From: Ashinkailepas kermadecensis
Lineage: Eukaryota > Arthropoda > Thecostraca > Neolepadidae
Reading direction: 5' to 3'
NCBI GenBank assembly: GCA_034440615.1
Contig: JAOTOM010005149.1
Span: 124,001-188,000, forward strand
Length of the DNA: 64,000 nt
Positions within the stretch are counted from its first letter, which is position 1; each line of letters begins with the position of its first letter. The notes under the pieces are model-generated. The model made no database searches. It saw only the letters and a list, made by a program, of their open reading frames with translations, and was not told the DNA's origin. A program made the translations under genes and the position numbers. Below, in pieces: positions 1 to 12,399 of the stretch.

Positions 1-560
1 TGCCGGACAATTTCGCATATTTGCATTGCGAAACGATCCACTTCAGTCGAGCTTGACTGCAATCTTACTGAAATCTGGGTCATCTGCTGAATATGCTGCA
101 TGCATCTCGAAGTGAAATGTATAATGCTGATTTGTCGAATTAGCACAGATGCCACGCTGTCACGGCCTATTGGTCTCACAGCCTTCCCGCTCAGCTTACG
201 CCGCATGTAAGCATTCAGCGCGGCACCCTCTATCGGACTGACGCCGTCCAAGCGGTCGTCCGTCACAGATCACGTGGCACGACATCACAGCCACGTAGCC
301 GGAGCAGGTTGGCACGTCGTTAGGTGAGGCAGGTTGGACCAGCACAGCAAACCTACGCCATCAATACAGTTCATTAAAAAAGTGTGCACTTCAAGGACAG
401 TTTGGTAGTGACAACAACGAAAACAGTCAGAGAGCAGACCTTTATCATCGTAAGAACAAAAATGACGTACCTACTTTTTCTGTGATTTTCTAAACCATGC
501 CACGCATATAAAAACTATGCGTGGTGAGACATAAATAATCGAATTCACGGAGAACGTATG
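1..560. other. Unannotated stretch
   Basis: Mixed composition; no supported gene, repeat or RNA was seen on either strand. Confidence 0.5.
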
Positions 561-575
561 ACATTATCTTCTTCC

Positions 576-674
576 GGGGGGGGGGGGTTTGGGGGGAAGA
601 TCCTCTCCTCCAAAAAAAAAGTGGGGGTGGGAATCCCCCCTCCCCCCCCCCCCCCCCCCCCCCAAACGGGGGGG
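576..674. repeat. Poly-G / poly-C tract, probable low-quality sequence
   Basis: Runs of G, A and C of roughly 8 to 20 bases follow each other, with a G-rich half mirrored by a C-rich half. This looks like homopolymer-driven sequencing or assembly noise, possibly over a genuine short G/C tract. Confidence 0.7.
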
Positions 675-950
675 AAAATGTTCTTCCAGTGGTGACACAG
701 GTAGTAGGTTAATATTGGGTTACAGAATTCGGACTTGAAACGCTGAAAGAAGATAGTTATTTAGTTATTTATAAGTTCTTCATCAATTATATACATAAAA
801 TAAATCAATTATACCCATAAAAGAAAATGGGTTTGTCTAGATGGGCTAAGTGAGATGTCGTTGATGACGTCGAGACCGGCATCACACTTGCAACAAAACC
901 ACGAAGCAAATGTTCAGCTTTGGCACGCTCTCAGAATGTGGGGTGGACAG

Positions 951-1171
951 TTACCCTGTCGGCTCCAGGTCTATTTTCATGATCCTCTCCACTGAACCGT
1001 AGCTGGTGCCGACTTCCGGTGTAACTTTTCTAATCGTTTTGGTGGGCAATTCACGGCTGTAATCATCAGCAGCCCGCGCACTCCGCTTGATGCCTTCCGG
1101 CCACTGCGTCCGCGACTGTGGCTGGCAACGTGCGCTCCTACGATAAACTGTTCGCGGAGCCTCGGTATCGC
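951..1171 (-). CDS. Probable downstream (possibly last) exon of the EVH1-like gene
   Basis: On the minus strand this segment gives 72 residues then TAA (953-951). It includes TQWPEGIKRSARAADDYSRE and, further on, PEVGTSYGSVERIMKIDLEP. Composition and codon use look coding, and it is GC-rich against AT-rich flanks. To follow the exon at 8275, which leaves one base (phase 1), it must start with two bases of a split codon. An AG at 1172 (TAAG) and another at 1148 (ACAG) both allow this; neither has a strong pyrimidine tract, so the exact start is uncertain. It may end at the TAA or splice out just before it, because GGTAACT at 955-949 overlaps the stop. I see no clear AATAAA on this strand below it. 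No family recognised. Further exons between 1.2 and 8.3 kb are not excluded. Confidence 0.5.
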
Positions 1172-1499
1172 CTTACGGTTCGGCGCGCAGAGGACTTTGA
1201 AGCCGGAGCGAAATGTGTTGCCTTGATCGATCCCGTTGTTCAGTGCATCTGAACGGCTTCAGTTTTTTGTTTCGTGCTTAGTGTGTGCATGATGGAAAGT
1301 GATCAGATTTTACCTACAAAACTGTCAATACTTATGCAAAAACGTGACTCGTCGGCACATGCAACTATAACTAACTACATGCAAAAAAACGAGACTCGCC
1401 GGCTTCAACTTCGGAAATGCTTCAAGATGTAACATGTTTCACAAAAAAAGAAACTTCACCAGCCTCTAGCTTCGGATGTCCTTTTCTATCACCCTGTAT

Positions 1500-4400
1500 T
1501 TACCACAGATCACATTTACCACCACGTGTAATATCCTAAAGGCCGCTGAAGTCCACAGGCAAGCCCCAAGCATGTTTTCGCCACAGAATCTTTCTGGACG
1601 ATGGCATATTATCTGCGCTCAGGCAGCAGTAAAAGTAATCAAAGAGAGTGATCCTAGGATCACCACATCAGATATGTTGGAGCCTCCCTTTAGCCACAGA
1701 AACGTCCATTCTCTGCGAGGGTAGGTAAGGTCGAGCCAGGAATGGCAGTCCATTTATGACCCGGCAGGTCATCAACGCGTCACCTACCACGTGCACAATC
1801 ATCGAGTGACGTATCTGGCTATCAGCTGACCGACACGGGACCGCCTCAGTGCTCCAGTCGTACCGGCTCTCGACAGGCAAGCCATCCGTCTCGCCCGACA
1901 TGAAACGGTGAACCGCACCACGCAATTCTGGCCCGCCAGAGAATGATGACGTGTGGAACTGTGTCATTTCAGTTTGAACACTTTATGTTGCGATGGAATC
2001 AACAAGAATTGGAAAAATAGTCGGTGAGAATTGAAAGATTCTGGCAAGTATCACGCAGAAGAAGCCGATGTGGTTAGAGTCCAAAACAGTTATTCCGTAA
2101 ACTAGAGGTGGGCAGAATCATGGCACAGTGCAATAACACATGACGCAACCATGCCGGGCAGGCCCATATCTGCTCGGTCTGAACTGAATGCAAAAGAGTA
2201 GTTTTGAGCGTGAGAGTCAATTCGCCTTAGACACTCCCATTTAACTGGAAATTGTCCGGTGGTCTCATTTCGTCTTTTCCGGTACGTCAGTCGACATTTT
2301 CGCCGCCAGCAAAGCAAATAATCAATGAACCGATTAAAAGCCGGCTAAGCTTTGTCCACACCGTCCTGAATTGCAAACGATAACCTAGGCCAATGACATC
2401 ATGGACGCACGTCTGAAATACGCTGGACTGAGTTGGACATGAATTTGGCGGGAACCAATTTGGCGGGTACCATGTCCAGCGACCTGGCCGCGTCTTCATT
2501 ACATAAAAAACCGAAACGGTCGAAAGCGTGAAGGCAGTCATAATATATTCCATGTGAGGGACAAGGCATTGGTGAGCATAGACGGAAATCCTGGTAAGGG
2601 GGGGGGGGGGGCTGGAGATCAGTACCCCCTGGTTTCGCGCCATGCTAATGTTAAGTTGTCATTTTCTCTATTCAATTGAGCATATTCGGCGCTGGACCTA
2701 TGGTTTCGCGAAAGATCTTCATCTCTGTTGATGAGGAAGCAGGCAAAGATTAATGGTGGGCAGCTGTCAATGGAAAATGAGAAAAATGATTTCACAGCTG
2801 TGGCAGCGACCATTATAGTCTCAAGCTACGCATTATCCCTGACAGTTTTATTGCATCTTTGCAAGCCTTTCAGATGTTCCAAGTGAAAACTAGGAAAAGT
2901 GCGAGTACTATTGCTGGAACCTACACCATCCAAAGTGCGGAGGCTGGGACCCCTCCTCATCCCCAACTGTTGCTACCATCGTGGACGTAACGCACGTTTT
3001 CGTATTCCTAATGTATACTGTAAACCGTCTTATAAACGAAGCTCCTTTCCGAAACTGAAGCTCCTCATATGGCCCTGGTGAGCAACTAAACTTTTATATA
3101 CCACCACTGCATAAGAAGTAATCAGGAGTGTGGCCCCTCCTGTCCTTCCGGCAAAGATACCCAATTGTGTCTTGGGCGCAACGGGGTACCAAAAATAAAG
3201 AGACCGAAATATTACAGGAAAGAAAATTGCCGCAGCACTCCCTCCTACAGAACCAAAATAAGGCCGAGAAGAGAATGCGAGAGCAAAATGAGAGGAAGAT
3301 CGATAAATAAATGTACAAATCCGCTGTCACATCCAAGGCGAAGGGCAGCACAGCGACTGAGACACCCCAGGTATACAACGAGCACTTGGGTATCCCGGGG
3401 TCCCCGGCCACGTGCGTCACCCCAGCCCAGGTGCAACATAAAAATATTGGTGCAAAGCAAACTGAGAGCATTATTACATTCGTACACAGATGCACACACG
3501 CACACAAACAAACACACCCACACACCCGAGCGCGCGCGCGCACACACCACCAGGCACACAGCACATGTACATAGACACTCATACACACATGCTTACACAA
3601 TGCGGGACATGTAACGCACCCCACATGCATATTTAAAGGAACACCTCACTTATGACTTTCGAAAAACATGGAAACAGATAAAAACGAAGATAAAAGAAAA
3701 ACCGTAAAGCATGGACAAATTGCAAGACGATGAGAAAATTAAGAGGCAGACACGAGACAGACAACAAACTGGGAGGCCATTACGTCTGCAAATGAAGAAA
3801 TCAGAAAAGTATGCCGAGACAAAGCATACCATGTCAGCTGATCGCCGCATAACAGTCAGACGAGCACGTCATATACAACTTTGATAAGCCGATATAAACG
3901 TTTCTCGCAAGAAAGATTTCATTTTAAATTTTGACTCTGGTATTGCTTCGAATGCAATGTTTCTTTCCACAACTTCGTTCAACACCTTTGGACTATAACA
4001 ATCAATAGCCTGTATATTTCGTATAAGTTAATGGTTGATGCAAATGATCACTTGTTCGAGTTTGGGAAGGCGCACTTCTATGTAAATGGAACATTTCGTC
4101 AAATTTTTGAGACAGTTGCTTCGAAACGAATTTGTGCATCACTAATAAGATTTCCAAGTTAGCTAGGCACGACTGTCCGAAAGCCACTTTGTGGATGAGC
4201 GCTTCAGTATAAATACAAAGCAATACAATACAACGCTCTAGCTAGGCTTAGCGCTATAGCCGACCTCGCAGCATTTTGTTCGCCCACAAAAGCAGACCAA
4301 TCGTGAGGACCCACCACCACAACAGGCACCGCAGACGCATTTTTGTCTGTAGATTAGCACACACCAAGCAGAAATGTCAATTTGTGACCATCAATAACAA

Positions 4401-5650
4401 TTTAAATGCGGCTGAAGAAGAATACAAATGATACCTGGCTGGTACAAAAAGACGAATCAAAGATTTGCTCTGAAATGGAAAATGGCGCCTGCTGAAAATG
4501 GCATAACGTGGAACTATGTCGAGGTATGGGAAATGTACACACTAACCCAAGTGTAAAGGTCATTACGAACAAAGCTAGGCGCACGCTGTAACGGTACAGT
4601 CGTCATACAACAGCAAATACCCACGCCGCAGTCAGCTGTTGAACCGGTGGCTACAATGCAGCCAGTTGTGCAGCTGGGAATGAAGCCGCGGCTGTCTATG
4701 CGGATAGCAGCGTTCCTGCAGCCAGCTGCATAACCAGGAGGCGTGCCGGTCGTTGCAGTTTGACGAGGATGGTGCGACTTGTCGGCACCCATGGCCAGCA
4801 GCCGGCTCGAGCACGGCACGTGGCCCAGTAGTCCGCACCGCGGGGCGCCGCACTCGGGAGGTCAATCATGCCATGTCCGCCTTTGACAGGCTCAATAAAG
4901 TGACAATTTGGCTGCCACGACGCATGGCCGGCTCCACGGGCATGGAGCGGCGCCGCCATTGGTCAGTGCAGCGACGGCTCAGCAATCGACCGGCCACGCT
5001 GCGCTTGCCGGGCTGCCGGCGTTGCGTGTGGCCGGCACGGAGAGCAGGCTTGGCTGTACTCGAGCACAATTGCGAGAAGCTGGGGGCAGGGCGCAAACGG
5101 CAGCCTTTGCTCCAGATCACAAACCCTCGTTGCTGCGCGGGTAGCAGCAATGTGTGCATGCGACGTGCAGATGATTTCGGACGTCGTTGAGCAGATATCG
5201 TATTATTTAAATTTGAAACGAGTTTGGAGGGAATCAACATCCGTCTGCCACAGCCACGATCAGAGCCAAATCTCGGCTGCCGGGCTAATCGTCCTATTGC
5301 AAATATCCGCACCGCAAAACTTCACACGCATTTTCTTCGCCAGCAACATGACGTATGTGGATGTCTATGGAAATATTCGCATGTTCCACAGAATTATGCC
5401 ACAAGAAACATTGATATTTGTATTATATTTTAGCACCATAATTTTATGCCAGTCGGGCATGAAGGAGCGAACGAAATGCAAAAGAAAGGATGAAGAGGCC
5501 ATCGTCTTCCCCGTCTCCTTGCGGACTGTGTTGACACTTTGTAGTTCTGGCGTCGGCACAGTTGCAAGCACCACTATGACGCCTCCTTGTCTAATTGTTG
5601 TTTTCCGTGAGTTTTTGTGTGTAATTTGCTGCGCTTTATTCCTTGGAGCG
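1500..5650. other. Intronic sequence without supported genes
   Basis: The open frames here are short and have no matching splice sites. A run of G occurs near 2599. The 4600-5150 segment is GC-rich and open on both strands (up to 148 codons) but the translations lack any recognisable motif. Confidence 0.4.
3482..3604. repeat. CA-rich degenerate microsatellite
   Basis: Interrupted (CA)n with ACAC/GCGC variants. The overlapping open frames translate to alternating His/Thr or Cys/Val and are artefacts. Confidence 0.85.
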
Positions 5651-5654
5651 GGAT

Positions 5655-5782
5655 AGGGGAAGATTAGAGGTGTTGAGAGCTGCGACAGGGTGATCTAGGG
5701 ACGTTACCAGAACTGTACAGGGGAAGATCAGAGGTGTTGAGAGCTGCGACAGGGTGATCTAGGGACGTTACCAGAACTGTAC
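5655..5782. repeat. 64-bp tandem duplication, two copies
   Basis: Copies at 5655-5718 and 5719-5782 differ by a single base (GATTAG versus GATCAG), indicating a very recent duplication. Confidence 0.95.
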
Positions 5783-6268
5783 GCCAGGGTTGGAAGTAGC
5801 GAGCTATGCCGGTGCTATAGCGATTTTGGTGCGTGTGAACGGGGAGGGAGGAGAGGAGGAGGGAATGGGTTGGTGAACTTGAGGCGTGATGAGCTTTTTC
5901 ATCGGCAAACGATTCCGAGGCGTAACTGGGATGTGTGTCCCGGTGGAGGGGTAAGGAGAACACATGGCTCTCCTCTACCACACTCCCTGTAACACAACCA
6001 GCATAAGGCATCAATCCGAGCGTTGGGCGAGCGGGGGCAAGTGCCAAAAGCGCAGCGTAAGCCCGTACATATCAGTCATCGGTGCATTGCCTTGATCTCG
6101 TATACAGTCACGCCTTCAAGCATGTGTGCAGAGCTGAAGCGATTTCGGATGGGAAATGTTCACCAAGTTTCATTCCCAAGAGCCGAAATAGAGAACGATC
6201 ATCTCACCCCGGGACTGAACTCGAGCTACGAAAATACTAGTCAGCCGCGATACCACTGGCTACGAGTA

Positions 6269-7425
6269 CTGACGGTGACCACAAGTGCTGACGGTGACCT
6301 TAGGGTCTGACGGTGACCACATGGACTGACGGTGACCACAGGGACTGACGGTAACCACAGGGACTGGCGGTGACCACAGGGACTGGCGGTGACCACAGGG
6401 ACTGGCGGTGACCACAGGGACTGACGGTGACCACAGGGACTGACGGTGACCACATGGACTGGCGGTGACCACAGGGACTGACGGTGACCACATGGACTGA
6501 CGGTGACCACAGGGACTGACGGTAACCACAGGGACTGGCGGTGACCACAGGGACTGGCGGTGACCACAGGGACTGACGGTGACCACAGGGACTGACGGTA
6601 ACCACATGGACTGGCGGTGACCACAGGGACTGACGGTGACCACATGGACTGACGGTGACCACATGGACTGACGGTGACCACATGGACTGGTGGTGACCAC
6701 AGGGACTGACGGTAACCACAGGGACTGGCGGTGACCACAGGGACTGGCGGTGACCACAGGGACTGGCGGTGACCACAGGGACTGGCGGTGACCACAGGGA
6801 CTGGCGGTGACCACAGGGACTGGCGGTGACCACAGGGACTGGCGGTGACCACAGGGACTGGCGGTGACCACAGGGACTGGCGGTGACCACAGGGACTGGC
6901 GGTAACCACAGGGACTGGCGGTAACCACAGGGACTGGCGGTGACCACAGGGACTGGCGGTGACCACAGGGACTGACGGTGACCACAGGGACTGGCGGTGA
7001 CCACAGGGACTGACGGTGACCACAGGGACTGACGGTGACCACAGGGACTGGCGGTGACCACAGGGACTGACGGTGACCACAGGGACTGGCGGCGACCACA
7101 GGGACTGACGGTGACCACATGGACTGGCGGTGACCACAGGGACTGACGGTGACCACATGGACTGGCGGTGACCACAGGGTCCAACCATGACCACAGGGAC
7201 TGACGGTGACCACAGGGACTGACGGTGACCACAGGGACTGACGGTGACCACAGGGACTGGCGGTGACCACAGGGACTGACGGTGACCACAGGGACTGACG
7301 GTGACCACAGGGACTGACGGTGACCACATGGACTGACGGTGACCACATGGACTGGCGGTGACCACAGGGACTGACTGTGACCACATGAACTGACGGTGAC
7401 CACAGGGACTGACGGTGACCACAGG
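6269..7425. repeat. Minisatellite, 19-bp unit, about 61 copies
   Basis: The unit is GGGACTGACGGTGACCACA with variants GGCGG for GACGG and GGTAACC for GGTGACC. Both variants keep GGTNACC, the BstEII palindrome, in nearly every unit. Because 19 is not a multiple of three and the unit has no stop on the minus strand, all three minus frames stay open for 370-416 codons; these are not genes. Confidence 0.97.
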
Positions 7426-7429
7426 CTGG

Positions 7430-8270
7430 GACGGGCCGGTCAGGCCGGTCAGGTGAACTATCGTACCAAACACACGGCAATAGGCTCGCTCTGATTTCGG
7501 CAGCCGCCATAGTACCTTGGTGACGCCCCTACATTGCCAGTCTGTCCCCCTGGCACAATAATATTCGTGATGTCACTGGACCGCTCCCCTGAAGCAATAT
7601 CCTGGCGTCATCTATGAATTTCCATCGCACGCTGGGATGCAAACCCGGTGACTTCCATGGCTTATGAGTAGGTAACCACTTACGACCTATGAGACTTACC
7701 AGTCCGAAATGCTAATTGTTGTATTTTGTAATTGTTGTAATTGTGTAAATGTTGTTCATTGTAATTGTTGTAGTGTTAATCCAGATGATGCCCCTGCATC
7801 ACTTGCCTGGTAGAAAAAGTCTTAGATACGCCAATGAGTCGTCATCATCCTCCCATATGAAATAATTATACTACCTACGAAGAATTCCATACCGAAATTT
7901 CAACATGAAGATGGAGATGTGTGCTAAGATGGGCATCTCAAAAATTGCGAATACCAGTATTTGAGTACGAAGTTTTACGACACGAAGTTCTGTCATACGA
8001 AAATTTGTCCGGATACCATAATTTTCAAGCACTATGATTACATTTTCGTTAGTGTTAAGTATTTGGTCTGCAGATGGCATATGTGTTAAATTTTCATTTG
8101 ACTGGTGGCACAGTTTCGCGGGACGTTGCACCTTATGCCTCTGCCTCTGATACAGTACACAAACAAAACAGCAGGTGGAGACAGTCCACATCAGACCAGT
8201 CTGGCATTTAACATGTGTACAGCTAAGACACTCCTCCACACCAACAGCACGTTGGCCATCTCCAGTGGAC
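7430..8270. other. Intronic spacer
   Basis: AT-rich, with a few TTGTAATTGT-like direct repeats near 7710-7765. No gene is supported. Confidence 0.5.
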
Positions 8271-8274
8271 TCAC

Positions 8275-8467
8275 CTCTGAAGCGGGGGTCCTGCGCCCGC
8301 AGCCGGGCGTACTGTTCTGCCGTCATACAGGTGCACTGCGGCTCACGACTGCTCGATGGTGACGACGGCGTTGACAGTGGATTCCGCTTATTGCCCTTCA
8401 GCTTCTTGCCGTCCAGCTTCAGTGAATTGGTGGACGTGGCTTTCCGCGAGAATTTGAATGATGGGCT
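8275..8467 (-). CDS. Internal exon, basic Ser-rich linker with a Cys-Thr-Cys motif
   Basis: The exon is 193 bp. It starts at AGC after a pyrimidine-rich acceptor (TTCCTCCATTTTCAG, ending at 8468) and stops at 8275 before a consensus donor GTGAGT (8274-8269). It reads 64 residues plus one base. The peptide starts SPSFKFSRKATSTNSLK, continues through a Lys-rich stretch and a Ser/Pro stretch, and ends with EPQCTCMTAEQYARLRAQD then PRFR. Both splice sites are strong and the frame is open only between them: the same frame reads through the donor into unrelated sequence. It starts in phase 0, matching the phase-0 end of the EVH1-like exon at 62182, and the joined sequence Phe-Arg-Glu-Val-Cys/Ser-Pro-Ser-Phe reads smoothly. 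Family unknown; probably a linker C-terminal to the EVH1-like domain. Confidence 0.8.
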
Positions 8468-8621
8468 CTGAAAATGGAGGAAGTTTCCCGTTAGCCATAC
8501 GAACCATATGAATCAAAACATAAAGAACAATATGAAGCTATGCATACACCATCATATACATGAATATGTTGCATTGCATCATATTAGATGCATGCAATTA
8601 CTTTATGTCCATACCTTAATG

Positions 8622-8627
<6 letters not shown>

Positions 8628-8680
<53 letters not shown>
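8628..8680. repeat. (TA)n microsatellite
   Basis: About 25 uninterrupted TA dinucleotides. Confidence 0.97.
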
Positions 8681-8684
<4 letters not shown>

Positions 8685-8689
8685 CCATA

Positions 8690-11100
8690 GCGGTTAGCTG
8701 TGCCCTAATGGTCATGTCTGTACTGCTTCAACTGCTCATATTGTATTTAGCATTTTCAGGGACATGATGAAACGTTGGCTGAGATGATAAGGTACATGGT
8801 GAGACGCCGGCTGAGATGATGATGTACATGGTGAGACACGGGACAATGAGCCACTGAGCTTCATGATGAAGGATGACATCGCTATCTGGGAGGATATGTT
8901 CCGTTCAGTGTGGTCAGCGAGTAATTTGATTTTAACATTTATGTGGGTAATGACTGGGGGTGGGGTGGGGGTGGGAGGTAATGTGGGTAATGATGGGCAA
9001 TGATATTATTTGTTTGTTGGTGCAGGATATCGGATGACTATTGTTCGCTGGTTACTATTTCATCCTGGTGGGTTGGTAATGAGTCGTGTGCCAGGTTGAG
9101 TTGCGCTTGAGAGCAAGATGGACTAATGCCACAATCAAAATGTCTTTATAACGTCCAGGCCATCCATTAGCTTCGCTTGAACACTGCCCATCGCCCGTTA
9201 CTTCGAGGCGTACACTCGAAGAGCATGCAGTGTTTGATGAGTAGAGTCACGTCCAGGAAGGTGGTTTTGTCTTCGATGGATTTCTCAACCGTTATTTTTG
9301 GCGAGAAGTGGGTTCAAGGCGGTGCATAGTGAAGCTACAGCACACGCATCTGCTATGATGTCGTCACTGCGCCGGTAGTGGATGCGTTGCTGTTGCTGTG
9401 TTGCTGTGTCTAATGTTGCTGTCGGCCAGACTCTTCTACGGTGGATATCAAAGAGCACACTCGGGGGAGAGCGCATTACTATTCCACCCGCATGGTAGTG
9501 GAGTTTTCCCTACTGGCATCTCAATGGTACCTTGATGATCCGTGGTCGCAGCATCGTACGCATCATGTTTTCAGAAATATCTGATGCAGCCATATCTTAA
9601 TATGCAATGCTTTTGGTGGTAAATTGCAGCTGTGGAAGTTTTTTGACGGGATGTGTCCTGTTGCATTGCAGAATGCAAAATTTCAGCGCCGAATTGCACG
9701 CTGAGTTGTTTCCACATGATTGATTCGACCTACTGATATTGTCATGCACTGAATTTGCCACCGTGTTTCACCCGAGTAGTAGAAAATGCAACAATTCGCA
9801 CATCATCGGCATCCGAGACAATCGGGAATGCATTGCAGAGCATTTCAAGTGTATATGCATATTAAATGTACACAAGCAACGACGAAACGTGAACATTCTC
9901 AAGTAGAAGAAGAACTGTTGCTAAACCGACATGGGAGGTTACTCAGTGGCCTCACGTATAACATCGACGTAGATCGCGAGACCTCGTCCGGTGCAATACA
10001 TTGGCGTTTGTTTCACGGCACTAGTACTCTCAGTTTAAAAACGCTAGGGGGGGGGGGTCGCAAGCCACCCCTGCACTTAGTCAGGCGGCAAAATGTCGTG
10101 CATGGGTGAGGGCTAAGTGTTGTCGTTAGCTAACATGAGCAATGGGATTTGGAATATTATCGGATGAAGGTATTTCCTGGTTTGCCGGTTTTTTTCTCCA
10201 GAAATGCCGGACTTGTATTCCACCACAATTTTTCCCACTTTGTCCTTGAGGCTTGTTGGCGGCGTTACCCGGGCCGTTCGCGAGATGCTTGAGCTGATGT
10301 CTCGTTTTATTCTTCCTGTTTTATGATAGTTATATCCTGAAATTTAACTTCGTCTGTCTTCGGATGATAGCCTGCATTTTCAGCCACTGGTGCCAGCGTG
10401 CAAGCCGCTCGTGTTGAGGATGATAAATGTTAGTCATATGTCGACCTTTGCATAATGTTGGGATTATCGTGCGGTTACTTGGCTACGCCTTGTAACAGGA
10501 GACGCACAGACGCTTTGCGTTGATGGTTTCCGTTCCTTGTGCTTTACATTTTGAGCTGGTCCCAAAGGCTTGGATTCACAGTGATTCTATCGCGTCGTTT
10601 TAGTCTGACAATGTCTTGACAGCTAAGCTCGGGCTGCACCATTTCCTTCTGAAGAGAATCATGGACAGATAATAAAGCCAAATCCCAGGCTAAGCACCTC
10701 TTTCTGGTCTTCCAAAGGGGTAATACCTGGCAAGCTAGCGTAGCCTTCTCTTCGCTTAGACATAGCGACCCATCCCCATTGAGACCGCAAAATTTGTCTC
10801 GAATCTTGCTCTCTACGACATTTTATAGAGCAGGAGTTGGTGACAGAGATCTCGCTGGTTTGTGTTCGCAGGGCGAAGTTCTCGGCCAATATTTTCCCTT
10901 TAGCTGCTGGGAGGCGCGCCCGCCTCTGTTATTATATTTTGCTCGAGTGCCTCCGAAACTTCAGGGTGAATTATTACCGTGATGCTGCTTCCTTGTTCAG
11001 ATGGGTGGAAGCAAACCTTGGTAGCGGATAGTTCCCTATGCATATCTTATTGATTGCCTTCAAATTATTCAGTGAGACATATGTGTAGCAAATAAACTGC
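8690..11100. other. Intronic sequence without supported genes
   Basis: Mixed composition. There is a short GGGTGGGGTGGGGGTGGG tract near 8955-8975 and a run of G at 10046-10055. Open frames reach 107 codons but carry no recognisable motif. Confidence 0.4.
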
Positions 11101-11111
11101 TATCAAACTTG

Positions 11112-11114
<3 letters not shown>

Positions 11115-11143
<29 letters not shown>
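11115..11143. repeat. (TA)n microsatellite
   Basis: About 14 TA dinucleotides. Confidence 0.95.
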
Positions 11144-11146
<3 letters not shown>

Positions 11147-11631
11147 CAATGGCCAGGTTAGCTTCAAACATTTCCCATAATTTCATCGGATGGTCATTAT
11201 TCATCGAACAACGTAACTTACAGTGGAGAAGCATCCAAGCATGAATAGGAGCATCGAAAAGAAAAGCCACCGTAATTCAGAGCCACATGTTGTTCTCCAG
11301 GAATCGGACGAAACGGTCCCATAACGTACATCAGCTGGTCGTAAATGAAGTCACTCGACAGGATGTCGCCGCTGCAAACACATCCAGCTTGTCATGAGCA
11401 GCCGTGCCGAGGACAGTCACGAGTCTCATCATGACGAGCAATACAGCAACGGAGGCTTCCGCCAAATCGACTGATACTGGATCGCATTTAAGTGGCATGG
11501 TCCAGCTTCCAGCAGATCGAAAGTAGTTCGGCTGTATCGCAGAGCTGTGATAGTCGTATGCTCTTACGGCCGACATATCCCAGACTGGAGTACCGTCGTC
11601 AGTCGGGAGCCCCACAAATCTATGCACCGTG

Positions 11632-12391
11632 TGTCTGGCTCCAACCACGGTGTGTCTGGGCACCACTCACGGTGCGTCTGTGCACCACTCACAGTGAGTC
11701 TGTGCACCACTCACGATGCGTCTGCGCACTACTCACTGTGTGCCTGGTCCCACTCACTGTGTGTCTGGGCACCACTCACGGTGCGTCTGTGCACCACTCA
11801 CGGTGCGTCTGCGCACCACTCACTGTGTGCCTGGTCCCACTCACTGTGTGTCTGGGCACCACTCACGGTGCGTCTGTGCACCACTCACTGTGTGCCTGGT
11901 CCAACCCACGGTGTGTCTGGGTCTCACTCTGGGTGTGTCTGGCTCCACTCACCGTGTGTCTGGCCCCACTCACGGTGTGTCTGGGCCCCGCTCACGGTGT
12001 GTCTGGGGCACCACTCACGGTGTGTCTGGGGCACCACTCACGGTGTGTCTGGGCACCACTCACGGTGTGTCTGGGGCACCACTCACGGTGTGTCTGGGCA
12101 CCACTCACGGTGTGTCTGGGCACCAATCACGGTGTGTCTGGGCCCCGCTCACGTGTGTCTGACCCCATTCACGGTGTGTCTGGGGCCCCACTCACGGTGT
12201 GTCTGGGGCACCACTCACGGTGTGTCTGGGGCACCACTCACGGTGTGTCTGGGGCACCACTCACGGTGTGTCTGGGTCCCGCTCACGGTGTGTCTGGGGC
12301 ACCACTCACGGTGTGTCTGGGGCACCACTCACGGTGTGTCTGGGGCACCACGAACGGTGTGACTGGGCACCACTCACGGTGCGTCTGGGCA
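11632..12391. repeat. Minisatellite, 22/23-bp unit, about 33 copies
   Basis: The core is GTGTGTCTGGGCACCACTCA, with an extra G (GGGGCACC) making a 23-bp variant. The first third uses a GTGCGTCTGTGC variant, the last two thirds are more uniform. Open frames of up to 316 codons on the plus strand follow the array and are not genes. Confidence 0.95.
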
Positions 12392-12399
12392 AAGCACTT

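Larger units (their letters stand above)
1172..8274 (-). other. Inferred intron of about 7.1 kb in the same gene
   Basis: It begins with the strong GTGAGT donor at 8274 and ends at a weak AG near 1172 (or 1148). It holds a CA-rich stretch, a 64-bp duplication and the 19-bp array. A GC-rich patch at 4600-5150 is open in several frames on both strands but has no convincing splice sites. Confidence 0.4.

Noticed and set aside
4600..5312. Exon in the GC-rich patch
   Set aside because: Frames on both strands are open to similar lengths, with no splice pair and no motif.
6241..7510. Three minus frames of 367-416 codons
   Set aside because: All three frames of one strand are open over the 19-bp array, which excludes coding as the reason.
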